Source: Planctomycetota bacterium (GTDB lineage: Bacteria > Planctomycetota > Planctomycetia > Pirellulales > Lacipirellulaceae). Taken from it: a DNA stretch of 42,785 nucleotides. The notes below the pieces were generated by a model. It was not told the DNA's origin. It saw only the letters and a list, made by a program, of their open reading frames with translations, and did not search any database. Each line of letters begins with the position of its first letter. The first letter of the stretch is position 1. The stretch is taken from the NCBI GenBank assembly GCA_013152515.1, contig JAADGD010000014.1:1-42785 (forward strand), read 5' to 3'. Shown here one piece after another: positions 1-9,706 of this stretch. The translations under genes were made by a program, and so were the position numbers.

Positions 1-23
1 TGGGCGGGTGAGGGGTGGGAAGA

Positions 24-43
24 CCCCGTGCTAAAGCACGGGG
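24..43. repeat. Hairpin CCCCGTGC-TAAA-GCACGGGG
   Basis: This is a perfect 8-bp stem with a TAAA loop, flanked by AGA and CTA. It resembles one of the short dispersed palindromes typical of planctomycete intergenic DNA. It has no T-run and no gene end is visible upstream, so a terminator role cannot be judged. Confidence 0.7.
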
Positions 44-186
44 CTATTACCCGCTTCGCGGGGATGGACCATAAATGGCCCAGAAGATGTTGCACCCTTC
101 ATGGGAGACTGAGCCACCGTCGAGCCAACTCGAAAACGAAGATCTGCTTACGCACTTCCAGATGCCCTCTAAAGAACATTAGGAGC

Positions 187-239
187 CGCTGATGAACGCA
201 GATGCGAAAAGCAAATTCAAATATCTACGTCCATCAGCG
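187..239. repeat. Degenerate inverted repeat, GCTGATGGACGCAGAT family
   Basis: Left arm CGCTGATGAACGCAGAT (187-203) pairs with ATCTACGTCCATCAGCG (223-239) with two mismatches. The right arm is followed by a T-rich tract, which makes it terminator-like on the plus strand. Better copies of the family lie at 41900-41976 and, in eroded form, at 19341-19495. Confidence 0.65.
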
Positions 240-343
240 TTTTTCTTCTTTTTTCCGTGAACGGTTACAATTTATCTGGTGTAGGGACACAAATTGACTT
301 AGGGCACGCCCATTTTTACGGCTGTTCACGCCTGTCTCATTGG

Positions 344-349
344 TATAAT
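344..349 (+). promoter_or_regulatory. Possible -10 box TATAAT, leaderless configuration
   Basis: A perfect TATAAT ends six bases before the ATG at 356, so transcription would begin at or next to the start codon. There is no Shine-Dalgarno sequence and no good -35 at normal spacing (TTCACG at 325 is too close). This is a candidate only. Confidence 0.3.
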
Positions 350-355
350 GAGTGG

Positions 356-3300
356 ATGAACCGCATTCGAAGTATAGCGACACTGCTGCTGGTGTTGGGG
401 TCCACGTCTATCGCGTTGGGCGAGGAGCCTCTGGAGTACAATCGCGACATTCGGCCGATTTTGGCGGAGAATTGTTTCGCGTGTCACGGGGCTGATAGCG
501 CTTCGCGCAAGGCGGAGCTGCGCCTTGATCGGCGTGAGGAGGCCGTTGATGCTGGCGCGATCGCGCCGGGCGATGCGGGCGAAAGCGAATTGATCGCGCG
601 GATTCTTTCCGACGACCCCGATCTGCTGATGCCGCCGGCCGAGACGAAGAAAGTGGTGACGCCTCAGCAGCGAGAGTTGCTTCAGCGGTGGATTGACTCG
701 GGCGCGGAATATCAGCCGCACTGGTCTTTTATCGCGCCTCGTTTGCCCGAGCCACCTGCCGTCAACAACGAAATGCAGGTCCGCAATGTCCTCGATCGTT
801 TCATTTTTGCGAGGTTGCAAAAAGAAGGGCTTACGCCGGCAGCCGAGGCCGATGCGCGAACGCTCTTTCGTCGGCTGCACTTGGACATTACCGGACTGCC
901 GCCGAAGCCAACCGACTTGGCGGCGTTTGTTGCTGATTACGAGTTGCGCAAAGACTTGGCACTTTCGGCATGGATCGACCGTCTGATGGAGTCGACCGCT
1001 TGGGGCGAACACCGCGCGCGGTACTGGCTCGATGCGGCCCGCTACGCCGATACGCATGGGCTGCATTTTGACAATTATCGCGAGATGTGGCCCTATCGCG
1101 ATTGGGTGATTCGGGCGTTTAACGCCAATCAGCCGTTTGATCAGTTTATTCTCGAACAACTTGCCGGTGATCTGCTTGCGAAGCCTAGCGACGATCAGCT
1201 GATCGCGACCGGTTTTCAGCGCTGCAACATCACGACGAACGAAGGGGGTACCATCGATGCCGAAAATTTAGCGATTTACGCCACCGATCGCGTCCAGACG
1301 TTTGGCTGGGTGTTTCTTGGTTTGACGACCAATTGCGCGCAGTGCCACGATCACAAGTTCGACCCGCTCACGATGCGCGACTTCTATTCGTTGGCCGCAT
1401 TTTTCGGCAATACGACTTCGCCGGCAAAAGATGGCAACACGAAAGATGGCAAAGGCCCCGTCCTGCTGGTCCCTTCCGAGGCGGACCGCCCGCGTTGGGA
1501 ATCGTTGCCGGCTGAGATCGCCGCCGCCAAGTCGCAACGCGACGAGCGAAAAAAGCAGTCGACCGGCGACTTTGAGAAATGGCTGATAGCGGCGACGCCC
1601 AGCGAAATTCCTGGCGTACCTAACGAGGGGCTGGTGCTTCATCTGCCGCTGGATGAAGGAAAGGGCGACGAGGTGCGAAATCTTGCCGGCTCGACCAAAA
1701 GCTTTCGCGCCGAGAGCGCTGTCGAGTGGCAGGCGGGCGGAAAACTTGGCTCGGCTCTACGAATCAAGGAGGGCAGCACCTTGAATCTTGGAGACCTGGG
1801 CGACTTCGAGAAGGATCAAGCTTTCAGCTACGGGGCTTGGGTCATGACCCCCGAAAAAGTCGCCAAGCGTGGCGTGAATGCTGCGATTTTGGCGCGCATG
1901 GACGAGGCGAACGGCCATCGGGGCTGGGATCTTTGGCAGTCGGGCAACACGCTGTCGGTTCACTTGATCGATTCGTGGGACGGCAATGCGTTGAAGGTTT
2001 CGACGAAGCAAGACGTCGTGGTTCCCGGCAAGTGGCAATACGCTTTTGTGACCTACGATGGCTCTGCGGATCCCAGTGGCATAAAAATTTACTTGGATGG
2101 TGTGGCGCTGCCGCTTCGCGTGGCGAAAAACACGCTGCAAGAGAACGCGACGATTCGAGCGAAAACACCGCTGCGGATTGGTCAGCGAAGTAGCGCAGCG
2201 GTGTTCGAGGGTGGATTGGTCCAGGAGGTGCGAATCTACGATCGCCTGCTCGACGACGACGAAGTCGGCGTTCTCGCCAAAGCGGCCGAGGTTCGCGCAG
2301 TGCTGGCCAAAGCTGCCGGTGACCGTAGCAAGGAAGAGCAAAATGTCTTGCACGATTATTTTTTGGTGACGAGTGACGAAGTCTTTGCTGGATTCGCCCA
2401 AGCTCTCCAAAACCTGGAAGCAGAGCAAGTGGCGATTCGGCAGCGGAGTCCGGTTACTCTCATCCAAAAAGAAAAGTCCGACTCACCCCCAATGGCGAAC
2501 ATCTTGCTGCGTGGAGCCTACGACCGAGTTGGCGAAGAGGTGAATGCTGCGACTCCCGCCGCCCTGCATTCTTGGCCCGAGGGAGCGCCGCACAACCGAC
2601 TGGGGCTGGCGATGTGGGTGGTTGATCGTAGCAATCCTCTCACGGCACGCGTGACGGTCAATCGTTTTTGGCAAGAAATTTTTGGCCGGGGAATTGTGGA
2701 AACGCCCGAGGATTTTGGCACTTCCGGGAGTTTGCCGAGCCATCCCGAGTTAATAGATTGGTTGGCGTGCGACTTTGTGGAATCGGGATGGAATGTCCAA
2801 CGCTTCTTCAAGCAAATTTTCATGAGCGCAAGCTATCGACAGGCAGCCGCAACGACCCTCGAAAAACTAGAGCGTGATCCAGAAAACATCCTGTTGTCGC
2901 GGGGACCGCGGTTCAGAATGGATGCCGAGATGGTCCGCGACACGGCGCTGTCCGTCAGCGGCTTGCTTTCGCCGCGGATGTATGGACCGGGGACGAGGCC
3001 GTATCAACCCAGCGACATCTGGAATGTGGTCGGTTTGTCCAATGGCGACACGCGCATTTACAAGCAAGACCAAGGCGAAAACCTCTATCGCCGGACGCTG
3101 TACAATTTCTGGAAGCGCATGGCCCCGTCGCCCAACATGGAAGCCTTCAACGCTCCCAGCCGCGAAGTTTGCACAGTGCATCGCGAACGGACCAACACGC
3201 CGCTGCAAGCGCTCATCACGCTGAACGACCCGCAATTTGTCGAGGCGGCGCGTCGACTTGCAGAAAACGCTCTTCGCGCAAGTAGCGGCGACGAGAGTAT

Positions 3301-3541
3301 GACCCTGAGCTATATCGTCGAGCGTGTCCTTTCACGGCCTCTGACCCCCAACGAGCAAACGCTCGTCTTGACAGCTCAAAAAGACTATCTCGGCTACTAT
3401 CAAAAAAACCCTGACGATGCCGTGGCGCTGATCCACGTCGGAGATAGCAAGCCCGACGCAGACCTCGGCGCTGCTACCTTGGCGGCATGGACGATGGTTT
3501 GCAACCAAGTGTTGAATCTGGACGAAGCGCTCAACAAGTAG
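356..3541 (+). CDS. PSCyt1-DUF1549-LamG-DUF1553 exported cytochrome-like protein
   Basis: Predicted 1061-residue exported protein. From the ATG at 356 the N-terminus is a clear signal peptide (two Arg, then a Leu/Val-rich core ending ALGEE), which is why I prefer it over the GTG at 257. A planctomycete cytochrome C domain (PSCyt1) follows with the heme motif CFACH (C40, C43, H44). DUF1549 lies at about 144-350 (AQCHDHKFDP), a LamG/concanavalin-like insert at about 423-635 (LHLPLDEGKG to VQEVRIYDRLL), and DUF1553 at about 745-975 (NTPLQALITLNDPQFV). Such proteins are thought to act outside the cytoplasm, possibly in electron transfer or polymer processing, but no function is proven. The LamG insert suggests carbohydrate or matrix binding. 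The stop lies 7 bases before the DUF1501 partner, so the two genes are surely co-transcribed. The second copy at 5135 lacks LamG. Confidence 0.9.
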   Translation: MNRIRSIATLLLVLGSTSIALGEEPLEYNRDIRPILAENCFACHGADSASRKAELRLDRREEAVDAGAIAPGDAGESELIARILSDDPDLLMPPAETKKVVTPQQRELLQRWIDSGAEYQPHWSFIAPRLPEPPAVNNEMQVRNVLDRFIFARLQKEGLTPAAEADARTLFRRLHLDITGLPPKPTDLAAFVADYELRKDLALSAWIDRLMESTAWGEHRARYWLDAARYADTHGLHFDNYREMWPYRDWVIRAFNANQPFDQFILEQLAGDLLAKPSDDQLIATGFQRCNITTNEGGTIDAENLAIYATDRVQTFGWVFLGLTTNCAQCHDHKFDPLTMRDFYSLAAFFGNTTSPAKDGNTKDGKGPVLLVPSEADRPRWESLPAEIAAAKSQRDERKKQSTGDFEKWLIAATPSEIPGVPNEGLVLHLPLDEGKGDEVRNLAGSTKSFRAESAVEWQAGGKLGSALRIKEGSTLNLGDLGDFEKDQAFSYGAWVMTPEKVAKRGVNAAILARMDEANGHRGWDLWQSGNTLSVHLIDSWDGNALKVSTKQDVVVPGKWQYAFVTYDGSADPSGIKIYLDGVALPLRVAKNTLQENATIRAKTPLRIGQRSSAAVFEGGLVQEVRIYDRLLDDDEVGVLAKAAEVRAVLAKAAGDRSKEEQNVLHDYFLVTSDEVFAGFAQALQNLEAEQVAIRQRSPVTLIQKEKSDSPPMANILLRGAYDRVGEEVNAATPAALHSWPEGAPHNRLGLAMWVVDRSNPLTARVTVNRFWQEIFGRGIVETPEDFGTSGSLPSHPELIDWLACDFVESGWNVQRFFKQIFMSASYRQAAATTLEKLERDPENILLSRGPRFRMDAEMVRDTALSVSGLLSPRMYGPGTRPYQPSDIWNVVGLSNGDTRIYKQDQGENLYRRTLYNFWKRMAPSPNMEAFNAPSREVCTVHRERTNTPLQALITLNDPQFVEAARRLAENALRASSGDESMTLSYIVERVLSRPLTPNEQTLVLTAQKDYLGYYQKNPDDAVALIHVGDSKPDADLGAATLAAWTMVCNQVLNLDEALNK

Positions 3542-3548
3542 GTTTCCG

Positions 3549-4982
3549 ATGATGAACGACATGCACACTCGACGACAATTCCTCGCTAGTGGCAAACACC
3601 TCCTGGGGGGTGCCGCCCTGGCGTGCCTTCAAGGCGAGTCTGCCTTCGCGGCAACTGGCGCGCGAGTCCCGGCGCCGCATTTCGCACCGCGTGCCAAGCG
3701 GGTCATCTATCTGCACATGGTCGGCGGGCCTTCGCAAATGGATCTGTTCGACTACAAACCGCAGATGAACGATTGGTACGACAAAGATCTGCCCGAATCG
3801 ATTCGCAAGGGCCAGCGGCTAACGACCATGACGAGTGGACAGGCACGTTTTCCGATCGCGCCGTCGAAGTATCGGTTTCGTCAGGCGGGGCAATGCGGCC
3901 TGTGGATGAACCATGAGTTGTTGCCCCGGCTGTCAGAAAAAGCTGACGAGATTTGCTGGATGCGTAGTCTGCACACCGAAGCGATCAATCACGAACCGGC
4001 CATCTTAGCAATGCAGACAGGCAACCAAGTCGCTGGGCGGCCTTGTCTGGGATCGTGGGCATCGTACGGGCTGGGGGCGATCAACGAAAACCTGCCGGCG
4101 TTTGTGGTGCTGGTTGCCATTCCGAGCAACCGCGATCAGGAACAAGCGATCTCGTCTCGGCTGTGGGGCGCTGGCTATCTGTCGGGCGAACATGCTGGGG
4201 TGTCGTTCCGGAGCAAGGGCGATCCGATTCTTTACATCAACAACCCGCCCGGCGTCTCCAGCGCAATGCGTCGACGTTCGATCGATGGCATTAACGCGCT
4301 GAACGAGATCAACTACCGCCACCTGGGCGACCCCAGTACGCACACACGAATGCAGCAGTACGAACTGGCGTTTCGGATGCAGGCGAGTGTGCCGGAGCTT
4401 ACCGACTTCGCCAGCGAATCGGCACACACGTTTGAGCTTTACGGCGAGGCGGCCAAAAAACCAGGCACGTTTGCCAATTCGGTGCTGATGGCGCGGCGAT
4501 TGGCGGAGCGAGGTGTGCGGTTCGTCCAGATTTATCACAACAATTGGGACCATCACAGCAATGTCAGTGGCCGGATGCCGAGCCAATGCCAAGACGTCGA
4601 CCAACCGTGCTACGCACTGCTCGAAGACCTCAAGCAACGTGGGATGCTCGACGATACGCTCGTGATTTGGGGCGGCGAATTCGGTCGGACGATCTATTCG
4701 CAGGGCCAGCTCTCGATGACCAACTACGGTCGCGATCATCACCCGCGCTGTTTCAGTATGTGGATGGCGGGCGGCGGTGCGAAGGGCGGCACGATTTATG
4801 GCGAAACCGACGATTTTTCGTACAACATTGTGAAAGATCCGGTTCATATCCGCGATTTCCACGCCACGATTTTGCATCTACTGGGCTTCGACCACGAGCG
4901 ATTTTCGTACCGTTTCCAAGGACTAGATCAACGACTGACCGGCGTACTGCCAGCTCGAGTTATTCCAGAGTTGCTAGCGTGA
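3549..4982 (+). CDS. DUF1501 protein with Tat signal
   Basis: The 477-residue DUF1501 protein is the standard downstream partner of PSCyt1-DUF1549-DUF1553 proteins. DUF1501 has an alkaline-phosphatase/sulfatase-like fold; its activity is not established. The N-terminus carries a twin-arginine signal (TRRQFLASGKHLLGG, Ala-rich c-region), so it should be exported folded. Family hallmarks are VGGPSQMDLFDYKP near residue 58, WGGEFGRT near 375, GRDHHPRCFSMWMAGGG, and the C-terminal [11 protein letters not shown]. Starts at 3549, 3552 and 3561 are all possible; none has a strong Shine-Dalgarno and all preserve the Tat motif. It is a clear paralogue of the protein at 8232. Confidence 0.9.
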   Translation: MMNDMHTRRQFLASGKHLLGGAALACLQGESAFAATGARVPAPHFAPRAKRVIYLHMVGGPSQMDLFDYKPQMNDWYDKDLPESIRKGQRLTTMTSGQARFPIAPSKYRFRQAGQCGLWMNHELLPRLSEKADEICWMRSLHTEAINHEPAILAMQTGNQVAGRPCLGSWASYGLGAINENLPAFVVLVAIPSNRDQEQAISSRLWGAGYLSGEHAGVSFRSKGDPILYINNPPGVSSAMRRRSIDGINALNEINYRHLGDPSTHTRMQQYELAFRMQASVPELTDFASESAHTFELYGEAAKKPGTFANSVLMARRLAERGVRFVQIYHNNWDHHSNVSGRMPSQCQDVDQPCYALLEDLKQRGMLDDTLVIWGGEFGRTIYSQGQLSMTNYGRDHHPRCFSMWMAGGGAKGGTIYGETDDFSYNIVKDPVHIRDFHATILHLLGFDHERFSYRFQGLDQRLTGVLPARVIPELLA

Positions 4983-5011
4983 ATGGTTTTTAGGTTTGTG
5001 ACTTGATACAA

Positions 5012-5085
5012 CGTAGGATAGGCTTCTAGCCTGTCCGTCCAGGTAGTACGTGCCCTTTACGGACAGGCTAGAAGCCTATCCTACG
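5012..5085. repeat. Perfect 27-bp inverted repeat, TAGGCTTCTAGCCTGTCC family
   Basis: Arms 5012-5038 and 5059-5085 are exact reverse complements around a 20-base loop, separating the two PSCyt1/DUF1501 pairs. A related copy sits at 20860-20953. The RNA hairpin would be very stable on either strand, but there is no T-run, so it is not a classical terminator. Confidence 0.9.
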
Positions 5086-5134
5086 ATTGCTCTATGATTT
5101 TAACGCCCGCGAAACAACATTTCTGTATAACCCG

Positions 5135-8100
5135 ATGACCCGAATTAGACTCTTGTTTTGTGCGATCCTGATTGGCTTCCCGACGGTCAGTCAGGCGGAG
5201 TCGCCCATTGATTTCGATCGCGACATCAAGCCCATCCTTTCCGACAACTGCTATCACTGCCACGGTCCCGACAGCGAGAGCCGTGAGGCTGAGCTGCGCC
5301 TGGACCAGAAAGATTCGGTCTTTTCTGAGCGGGATGGCTATTGGATCGTTCAGCCCGGCAATCTCGGCGAGAGCGAGCTGATCGCTCGGCTCGTGACGAG
5401 CGATCCTGACGAGCTGATGCCGCCGGCGGAATCGGGGAAAGAACTGACCGCCGAGCAGATCGAGCTGATGCGTCGTTGGGTTGCTGCCGGTGCACCGTGG
5501 AAAGAACACTGGTCGTTTGTCCCTCCCACCAGACCGCAATTGTCGAACCTCGAACATCTGGAAGGGGCGCGCAACGAGATCGACTATTTCATCGCGCAAC
5601 GTCTCGCAACCGCAGGACTCAAGTCGGAACCGATGGCGGATCGTCGTACTTTGGTTCGCCGGTTGCATCTCGATTTGACGGGGCTCCCTCCTACGGCTGA
5701 GCAAGTCGAGAAATTTCTCGCGGATAACCGTGAGGATGCTTACGAGCGACTGGTCGAAGAGCTGTTGGCTTCGCCCCATTTTGGCGAACGGATGACGGTC
5801 GCTTGGCTCGATCAAGCACGCTATGCCGACACGAACGGTTTTTCGATCGATGGCGGGCGGCATATGTGGCTGTGGAGAGACTGGGTCATTCACGCCTACA
5901 ACGGAAATATGCCGTTTGACCAATTTGTGATCGAACAATTGGCCGGCGACTTGTTGCCGAACGCGACGACCGATCAACTCGTCGCGACCGGTTTCAACCG
6001 AAATCACATGATCACGCACGAGGGAGGTACCATCCCGGCAGAAAATTTGGCGAACTACGCGTCCGATCGCGTGCGGACCACCGCCGAAGTCTTTTTGGGC
6101 CTCACGATGGGTTGTGCCCAATGCCATGACCACAAATACGACCCACTCACTCAGCGTGACTACTATCGCTTCCTCGCTTATTTTAACACGCTCGAAGACA
6201 AAGGCCTCGACGGGAACAGCGGGGTCAACTCCGTTCCCAAAACGCAGGCGACGTCGATTCTCGGTCGCGACCAGATCGAAGCGCGGCAACTACGCCGTCA
6301 GTTGCAGGTTCTCGAGCAGCAACAGCAGTTGCCTCTCGGCAGCCAAGCGGCCTGGGAAGAGCAAGCCCGTCGCGAAATCGCCGAGCTAGGCCAAGACTTG
6401 GTGCTGGTTCCGGCGGAGGTGATTAACGTCTCTTCGCCCAATCGGATCTCGGAGTTCGAGCTGCGCGACGACGGTACGCTGTTTCTCAAAAATGGAGGAG
6501 GACGCTCGCCTTCGATCACAGCCAAAATCACGCAAGAAAATGTGACTGGTTTGCGGCTCGTGTTTTATCCTGATCCGAGTTTCGAGCGAGGGGGGCTGGG
6601 TTATGGCAAGAAAGAGGGTCTGGAAGGAAGCTTCCTCCTAACGTCGATGTCGGTCTCGGCCACGGTTGCGGAGCAAGTCGATTTGTACGAGATGATCGAC
6701 ATTCGCAGCGCCACCGCCACCGCCTCGCATCCCGATCACCCAGCAGTTGATTGTCTTACCCCAACCGATACCGAGGGCTGGTCACCTGGCACCGGTGTGA
6801 CTACGCCGCAAAGCATTACTTTTCAGTTTCAGCGACCGATCCATGCGTCGGAAACTCCGTACCTGACCGTGATGCTGGTTTGGGGAGGCGGCAGAAGCCT
6901 GCAAGGCGGGAAATGTCGGATTTTCACTCTCAGCGGAAATGACGATCAATCAAACATCCCGCTAGAGGTGCGAGAAATCCTCGAGGTCTCCCCCGATCAG
7001 CGTACTCCACAGCAGGGCGAACGCCTCCGCAGTTATCACGTCAGCGTCGCGCCCGAACGGGCGAATCTGCGTTACCAAATAGCCAACCTCAAGGAACGGC
7101 TAGAAACCCTCACAGGCAAGTACGATGTGATGGTGATGAATACCGCCAAAAAACCGCGCAAGACGCACATTCTGAATCGGGGGCAATACGATCAACCGGG
7201 CGAGGAAGTCACCGCCGGCGTGCCTGCGGGCTTGCCTCAGCCACCACCCGGCCTGCCGGACAATCGACTTGGGCTGGCTCAATGGTTGGTTGCCCCCGAT
7301 CATCCGTTGACCTCGCGCGTCGCGGTGAATCGTCTTTGGCAATTGTTTTTCGGTCGCGGGATCGTCGCCACGTCGGCCGATTTCGGCTCGCAAGGCGCAC
7401 CGCCGACGCATCCCGAATTGCTCGATTGGTTGGCGCGCGAGTTCGTCGACAGCGGCTGGGACGTCAAACATGTGGTCAAGACGATGGTGATGTCAGCCGC
7501 TTATCGGCAGAGTTCAGTGACATCGCCCGAAAAGCTTGAAGCCGATCCCTACAATCAATGGCTATCGCGAGGACCACGCTTTCGACTAGAGGCCGAGTTC
7601 GTTCGCGATTCGGTACTACAAGTGAGCGGCCTGCTGGCAAATCGCATCGGCGGCCCCAGTGTTCGACCGTATCAGCCGCCCAATCTGTGGCGAGAAATCA
7701 GCCACTACGGTAGCTCGCCCGCGACGGCTCAGGTGTTTGTCCAAGATCATGGCGAACGGCTTTATCGCCGCAGCATGTATACTTATTGGAAACGAACCGT
7801 ACCGCCCCCTTCGATGATTAGCTTCGATGCCCCCAGCCGAGAAACTTGCTCGATGCAGCGCGAGCGGACGAACACGCCGTTGCAGGCGCTGGTGATGCTC
7901 AACGATCCGCAGTTTGTCGAAGCGAGCCGGAAGTTCGCCGAGCGAATCCTTCATTCGAGTTCCGAAACCGACGCACGCATCCGTTTTGCGTTTGAGCAAG
8001 CGCTCGCACGACCTCCAAGCAACGAGGAATTGGAAATCGTTCGTCAAACCTTGCAGCAAGAGCTACAACGATTTCGCGAAGACCCTGCTGCGGCGGCGGA

Positions 8101-8218
8101 GTACCTTGAATATGGCGAATCTGATCGCGACCCCGATTTGGCAGTCGAAGAACACGCCGCGTGGACGACTGTCGCCACGCTGATTTTTAATTTGAGCGAA
8201 ATGATCACCAAAGGTTAA
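5135..8218 (+). CDS. PSCyt1-DUF1549-DUF1553 exported cytochrome-like protein
   Basis: 1027-residue paralogue of the protein at 356. The ATG at 5135 opens a signal peptide ([14 protein letters not shown], cleavage near SQAES). The track's TTG start at 5087 begins at the edge of the repeat hairpin and is unlikely. PSCyt1 has CYHCH (C39, C42, H43). DUF1549 spans about 148-350 ([10 protein letters not shown]), and DUF1553 about 709-940 ([29 protein letters not shown]). The middle 440-660 is not LamG. It is a beta-rich region ([12 protein letters not shown] onward, with [19 protein letters not shown]) that resembles the galactose-binding-like inserts of this family; that assignment is tentative. 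A TATAAC hexamer ends three bases before the ATG. The gene is followed at 14 bases by its DUF1501 partner. Confidence 0.9.
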   Translation: MTRIRLLFCAILIGFPTVSQAESPIDFDRDIKPILSDNCYHCHGPDSESREAELRLDQKDSVFSERDGYWIVQPGNLGESELIARLVTSDPDELMPPAESGKELTAEQIELMRRWVAAGAPWKEHWSFVPPTRPQLSNLEHLEGARNEIDYFIAQRLATAGLKSEPMADRRTLVRRLHLDLTGLPPTAEQVEKFLADNREDAYERLVEELLASPHFGERMTVAWLDQARYADTNGFSIDGGRHMWLWRDWVIHAYNGNMPFDQFVIEQLAGDLLPNATTDQLVATGFNRNHMITHEGGTIPAENLANYASDRVRTTAEVFLGLTMGCAQCHDHKYDPLTQRDYYRFLAYFNTLEDKGLDGNSGVNSVPKTQATSILGRDQIEARQLRRQLQVLEQQQQLPLGSQAAWEEQARREIAELGQDLVLVPAEVINVSSPNRISEFELRDDGTLFLKNGGGRSPSITAKITQENVTGLRLVFYPDPSFERGGLGYGKKEGLEGSFLLTSMSVSATVAEQVDLYEMIDIRSATATASHPDHPAVDCLTPTDTEGWSPGTGVTTPQSITFQFQRPIHASETPYLTVMLVWGGGRSLQGGKCRIFTLSGNDDQSNIPLEVREILEVSPDQRTPQQGERLRSYHVSVAPERANLRYQIANLKERLETLTGKYDVMVMNTAKKPRKTHILNRGQYDQPGEEVTAGVPAGLPQPPPGLPDNRLGLAQWLVAPDHPLTSRVAVNRLWQLFFGRGIVATSADFGSQGAPPTHPELLDWLAREFVDSGWDVKHVVKTMVMSAAYRQSSVTSPEKLEADPYNQWLSRGPRFRLEAEFVRDSVLQVSGLLANRIGGPSVRPYQPPNLWREISHYGSSPATAQVFVQDHGERLYRRSMYTYWKRTVPPPSMISFDAPSRETCSMQRERTNTPLQALVMLNDPQFVEASRKFAERILHSSSETDARIRFAFEQALARPPSNEELEIVRQTLQQELQRFREDPAAAAEYLEYGESDRDPDLAVEEHAAWTTVATLIFNLSEMITKG

Positions 8219-8231
8219 TGGACAAGTGAGC

Positions 8232-9674
8232 ATGAACCAACTCAGCCGCAGAGCATTTTTGTCACGACAAGCAGGCGGACTTGGCCAAATTGCCTTGGGG
8301 TCGCTGCTGCTCGGTGGCACCGGCATGGCAAAAGGCGCGCAGGGAAAATCTCTGGGACTCGAAGGGTTGCCTCACTTCGCACCCACGGCGAAACGCGTGA
8401 TTTATTTGTTTCAGTCGGGCGGCCCTTCGCACTGCGACTTGTTTGACTACTCGCCTGCCATCGACAAGCTACAAGGCACCGAATTGCCGCCGAGCGTGCG
8501 TGGCGATCAACGTGTCACGGGCATGACCTCAAGTCAGGGAAGCTATCCGGTCGTCGCGCCGATGTGGAACATGAGCCGGTGTGGCGAACGGGGCACTTGG
8601 ATCAGCGACCTGCTGCCCTATACGCAAAAAATTGCCGACAAGATCGCCATCGTGCGATCGGTGCATACCGAGGCGATCAACCACGACCCGGCTGTCACTT
8701 TCATCAACACCGGTTCGCAACAACCGGGCAATGCCAGTATGGGTGCCTGGCTCAGTTATGGTCTGGGTAGCGAAAACGAAAACCTACCCGCCTACACCGT
8801 TTTGATGTCGCAAGGTTCGGGGAAGAACCCGGGGCAGCCGTTGTTTTCGCGACTTTGGGGAAGCGGTTTTTTGCCGTCCAACCATCAAGGGGTAAATCTC
8901 CGGCCTGGGGCCAACCCGGTCTTGTACTTAGCGAACCCAAAAGGAATCACCTCAGAGAGCCGGCGGGCGATGCTCGACCAACTTGCGCAACTCAACGATT
9001 TGCAGGCTCAAGAGACGGGCGACCCCGAGATTCCTGCTCGCGTGGCGGCTTATGAAATGGCCTTTCGGATGCAGACCTCGGTTCCGAGTCTGACCGATCT
9101 CAGCGACGAATCAGATTCGACTTTCGATCTGTATGGGCCAGAATCGCGGCGTCCAGGCAGCTTCGCCGCCAATTGCCTGTTGGCGCGACGGATGGCCGAG
9201 CGAGGCGTGCGATTTATCCAGCTTTTTCATCGTGGCTGGGACCAGCATATCGCGATCAAACAGCAGCTCCCCAAGCAATGCCGAGATACCGACCAACCCT
9301 CCGCCGCACTCATTGTCGACTTGCATGAGCGGGGGCTGCTCGACGACACACTGGTGATTTGGGGCGGCGAATTCGGTCGAACCGTCTACAGCCAAGGGGC
9401 CTTGGGGAGCCCGCAAGCAGGTCGCGATCATCATGGCCGCTGTTTTTCGGTCTGGATGGCTGGCGGAGGGGTCAAGCGTGGCTGCGATTACGGCCAAACG
9501 GATGATTTTTGTTACAATATCACCGAAAACCCCGTACATATTAATGATCTCAACGCGACGATCTTGCATTGCTTGGGAATCAATCACGACCGGTTTACGT
9601 TCCCCTTCCGCGGACTCGACCAACGGCTGACCGGCGTGGAAGAGTCGCACGTCGTTCACGGGGTGCTTGGTTAG
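8232..9674 (+). CDS. DUF1501 protein with Tat signal (second copy)
   Basis: 480-residue DUF1501 protein. The Tat motif is [12 protein letters not shown] followed by a Leu/Gly-rich h-region. The ATG at 8232 gives a compact n-region; the GTG at 8226 would add only two residues. Motifs match the first copy: [55 protein letters not shown]. It sits 14 bases after the PSCyt1 gene and about 30 bases before the redoxin fusion gene, which supports a single transcript. The two DUF1501 proteins are alike but clearly diverged, so the duplication of the pair is old or the pairs were acquired separately. Confidence 0.9.
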   Translation: MNQLSRRAFLSRQAGGLGQIALGSLLLGGTGMAKGAQGKSLGLEGLPHFAPTAKRVIYLFQSGGPSHCDLFDYSPAIDKLQGTELPPSVRGDQRVTGMTSSQGSYPVVAPMWNMSRCGERGTWISDLLPYTQKIADKIAIVRSVHTEAINHDPAVTFINTGSQQPGNASMGAWLSYGLGSENENLPAYTVLMSQGSGKNPGQPLFSRLWGSGFLPSNHQGVNLRPGANPVLYLANPKGITSESRRAMLDQLAQLNDLQAQETGDPEIPARVAAYEMAFRMQTSVPSLTDLSDESDSTFDLYGPESRRPGSFAANCLLARRMAERGVRFIQLFHRGWDQHIAIKQQLPKQCRDTDQPSAALIVDLHERGLLDDTLVIWGGEFGRTVYSQGALGSPQAGRDHHGRCFSVWMAGGGVKRGCDYGQTDDFCYNITENPVHINDLNATILHCLGINHDRFTFPFRGLDQRLTGVEESHVVHGVLG

Positions 9675-9696
9675 CATAGAAACATTCTCTCACGGT

Positions 9697-9701
9697 GGAG
9701 G
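9697..9701 (+). promoter_or_regulatory. Shine-Dalgarno GGAGG deciding the GTG start at 9707
   Basis: GGAGG lies five bases before GTG 9707. The track's start (GTG 9695) overlaps this element, so 9707 is the likelier initiation codon. Confidence 0.65.
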
Positions 9702-9706
9702 AAATA

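Larger units (their letters stand above)
1..355. other. Gene-free left edge with repeats
   Basis: I see no convincing gene here. The stretch holds a perfect 8-bp-stem hairpin, a second small GC hairpin just after it (CCCGC/GCGGG around 50-62), a degenerate inverted copy of the GCTGATGGACGCAGATAAACGC repeat family followed by a T-rich run, and a TATAAT box close to the first gene. The ORF track extends the first gene leftwards to a GTG at 257. That extension lacks a signal peptide and runs through the promoter-like box, so I treat it as non-coding. Confidence 0.6.

Noticed and set aside
4005-4877. 290-residue minus-strand ORF
   Set aside because: It lies fully antisense to the DUF1501 gene and has Arg/Ala-rich composition typical of a shadow frame.
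5081-6289. 402-residue minus-strand ORF
   Set aside because: It is a shadow of the PSCyt1-DUF1549 gene, with Arg-rich translation and no family features.
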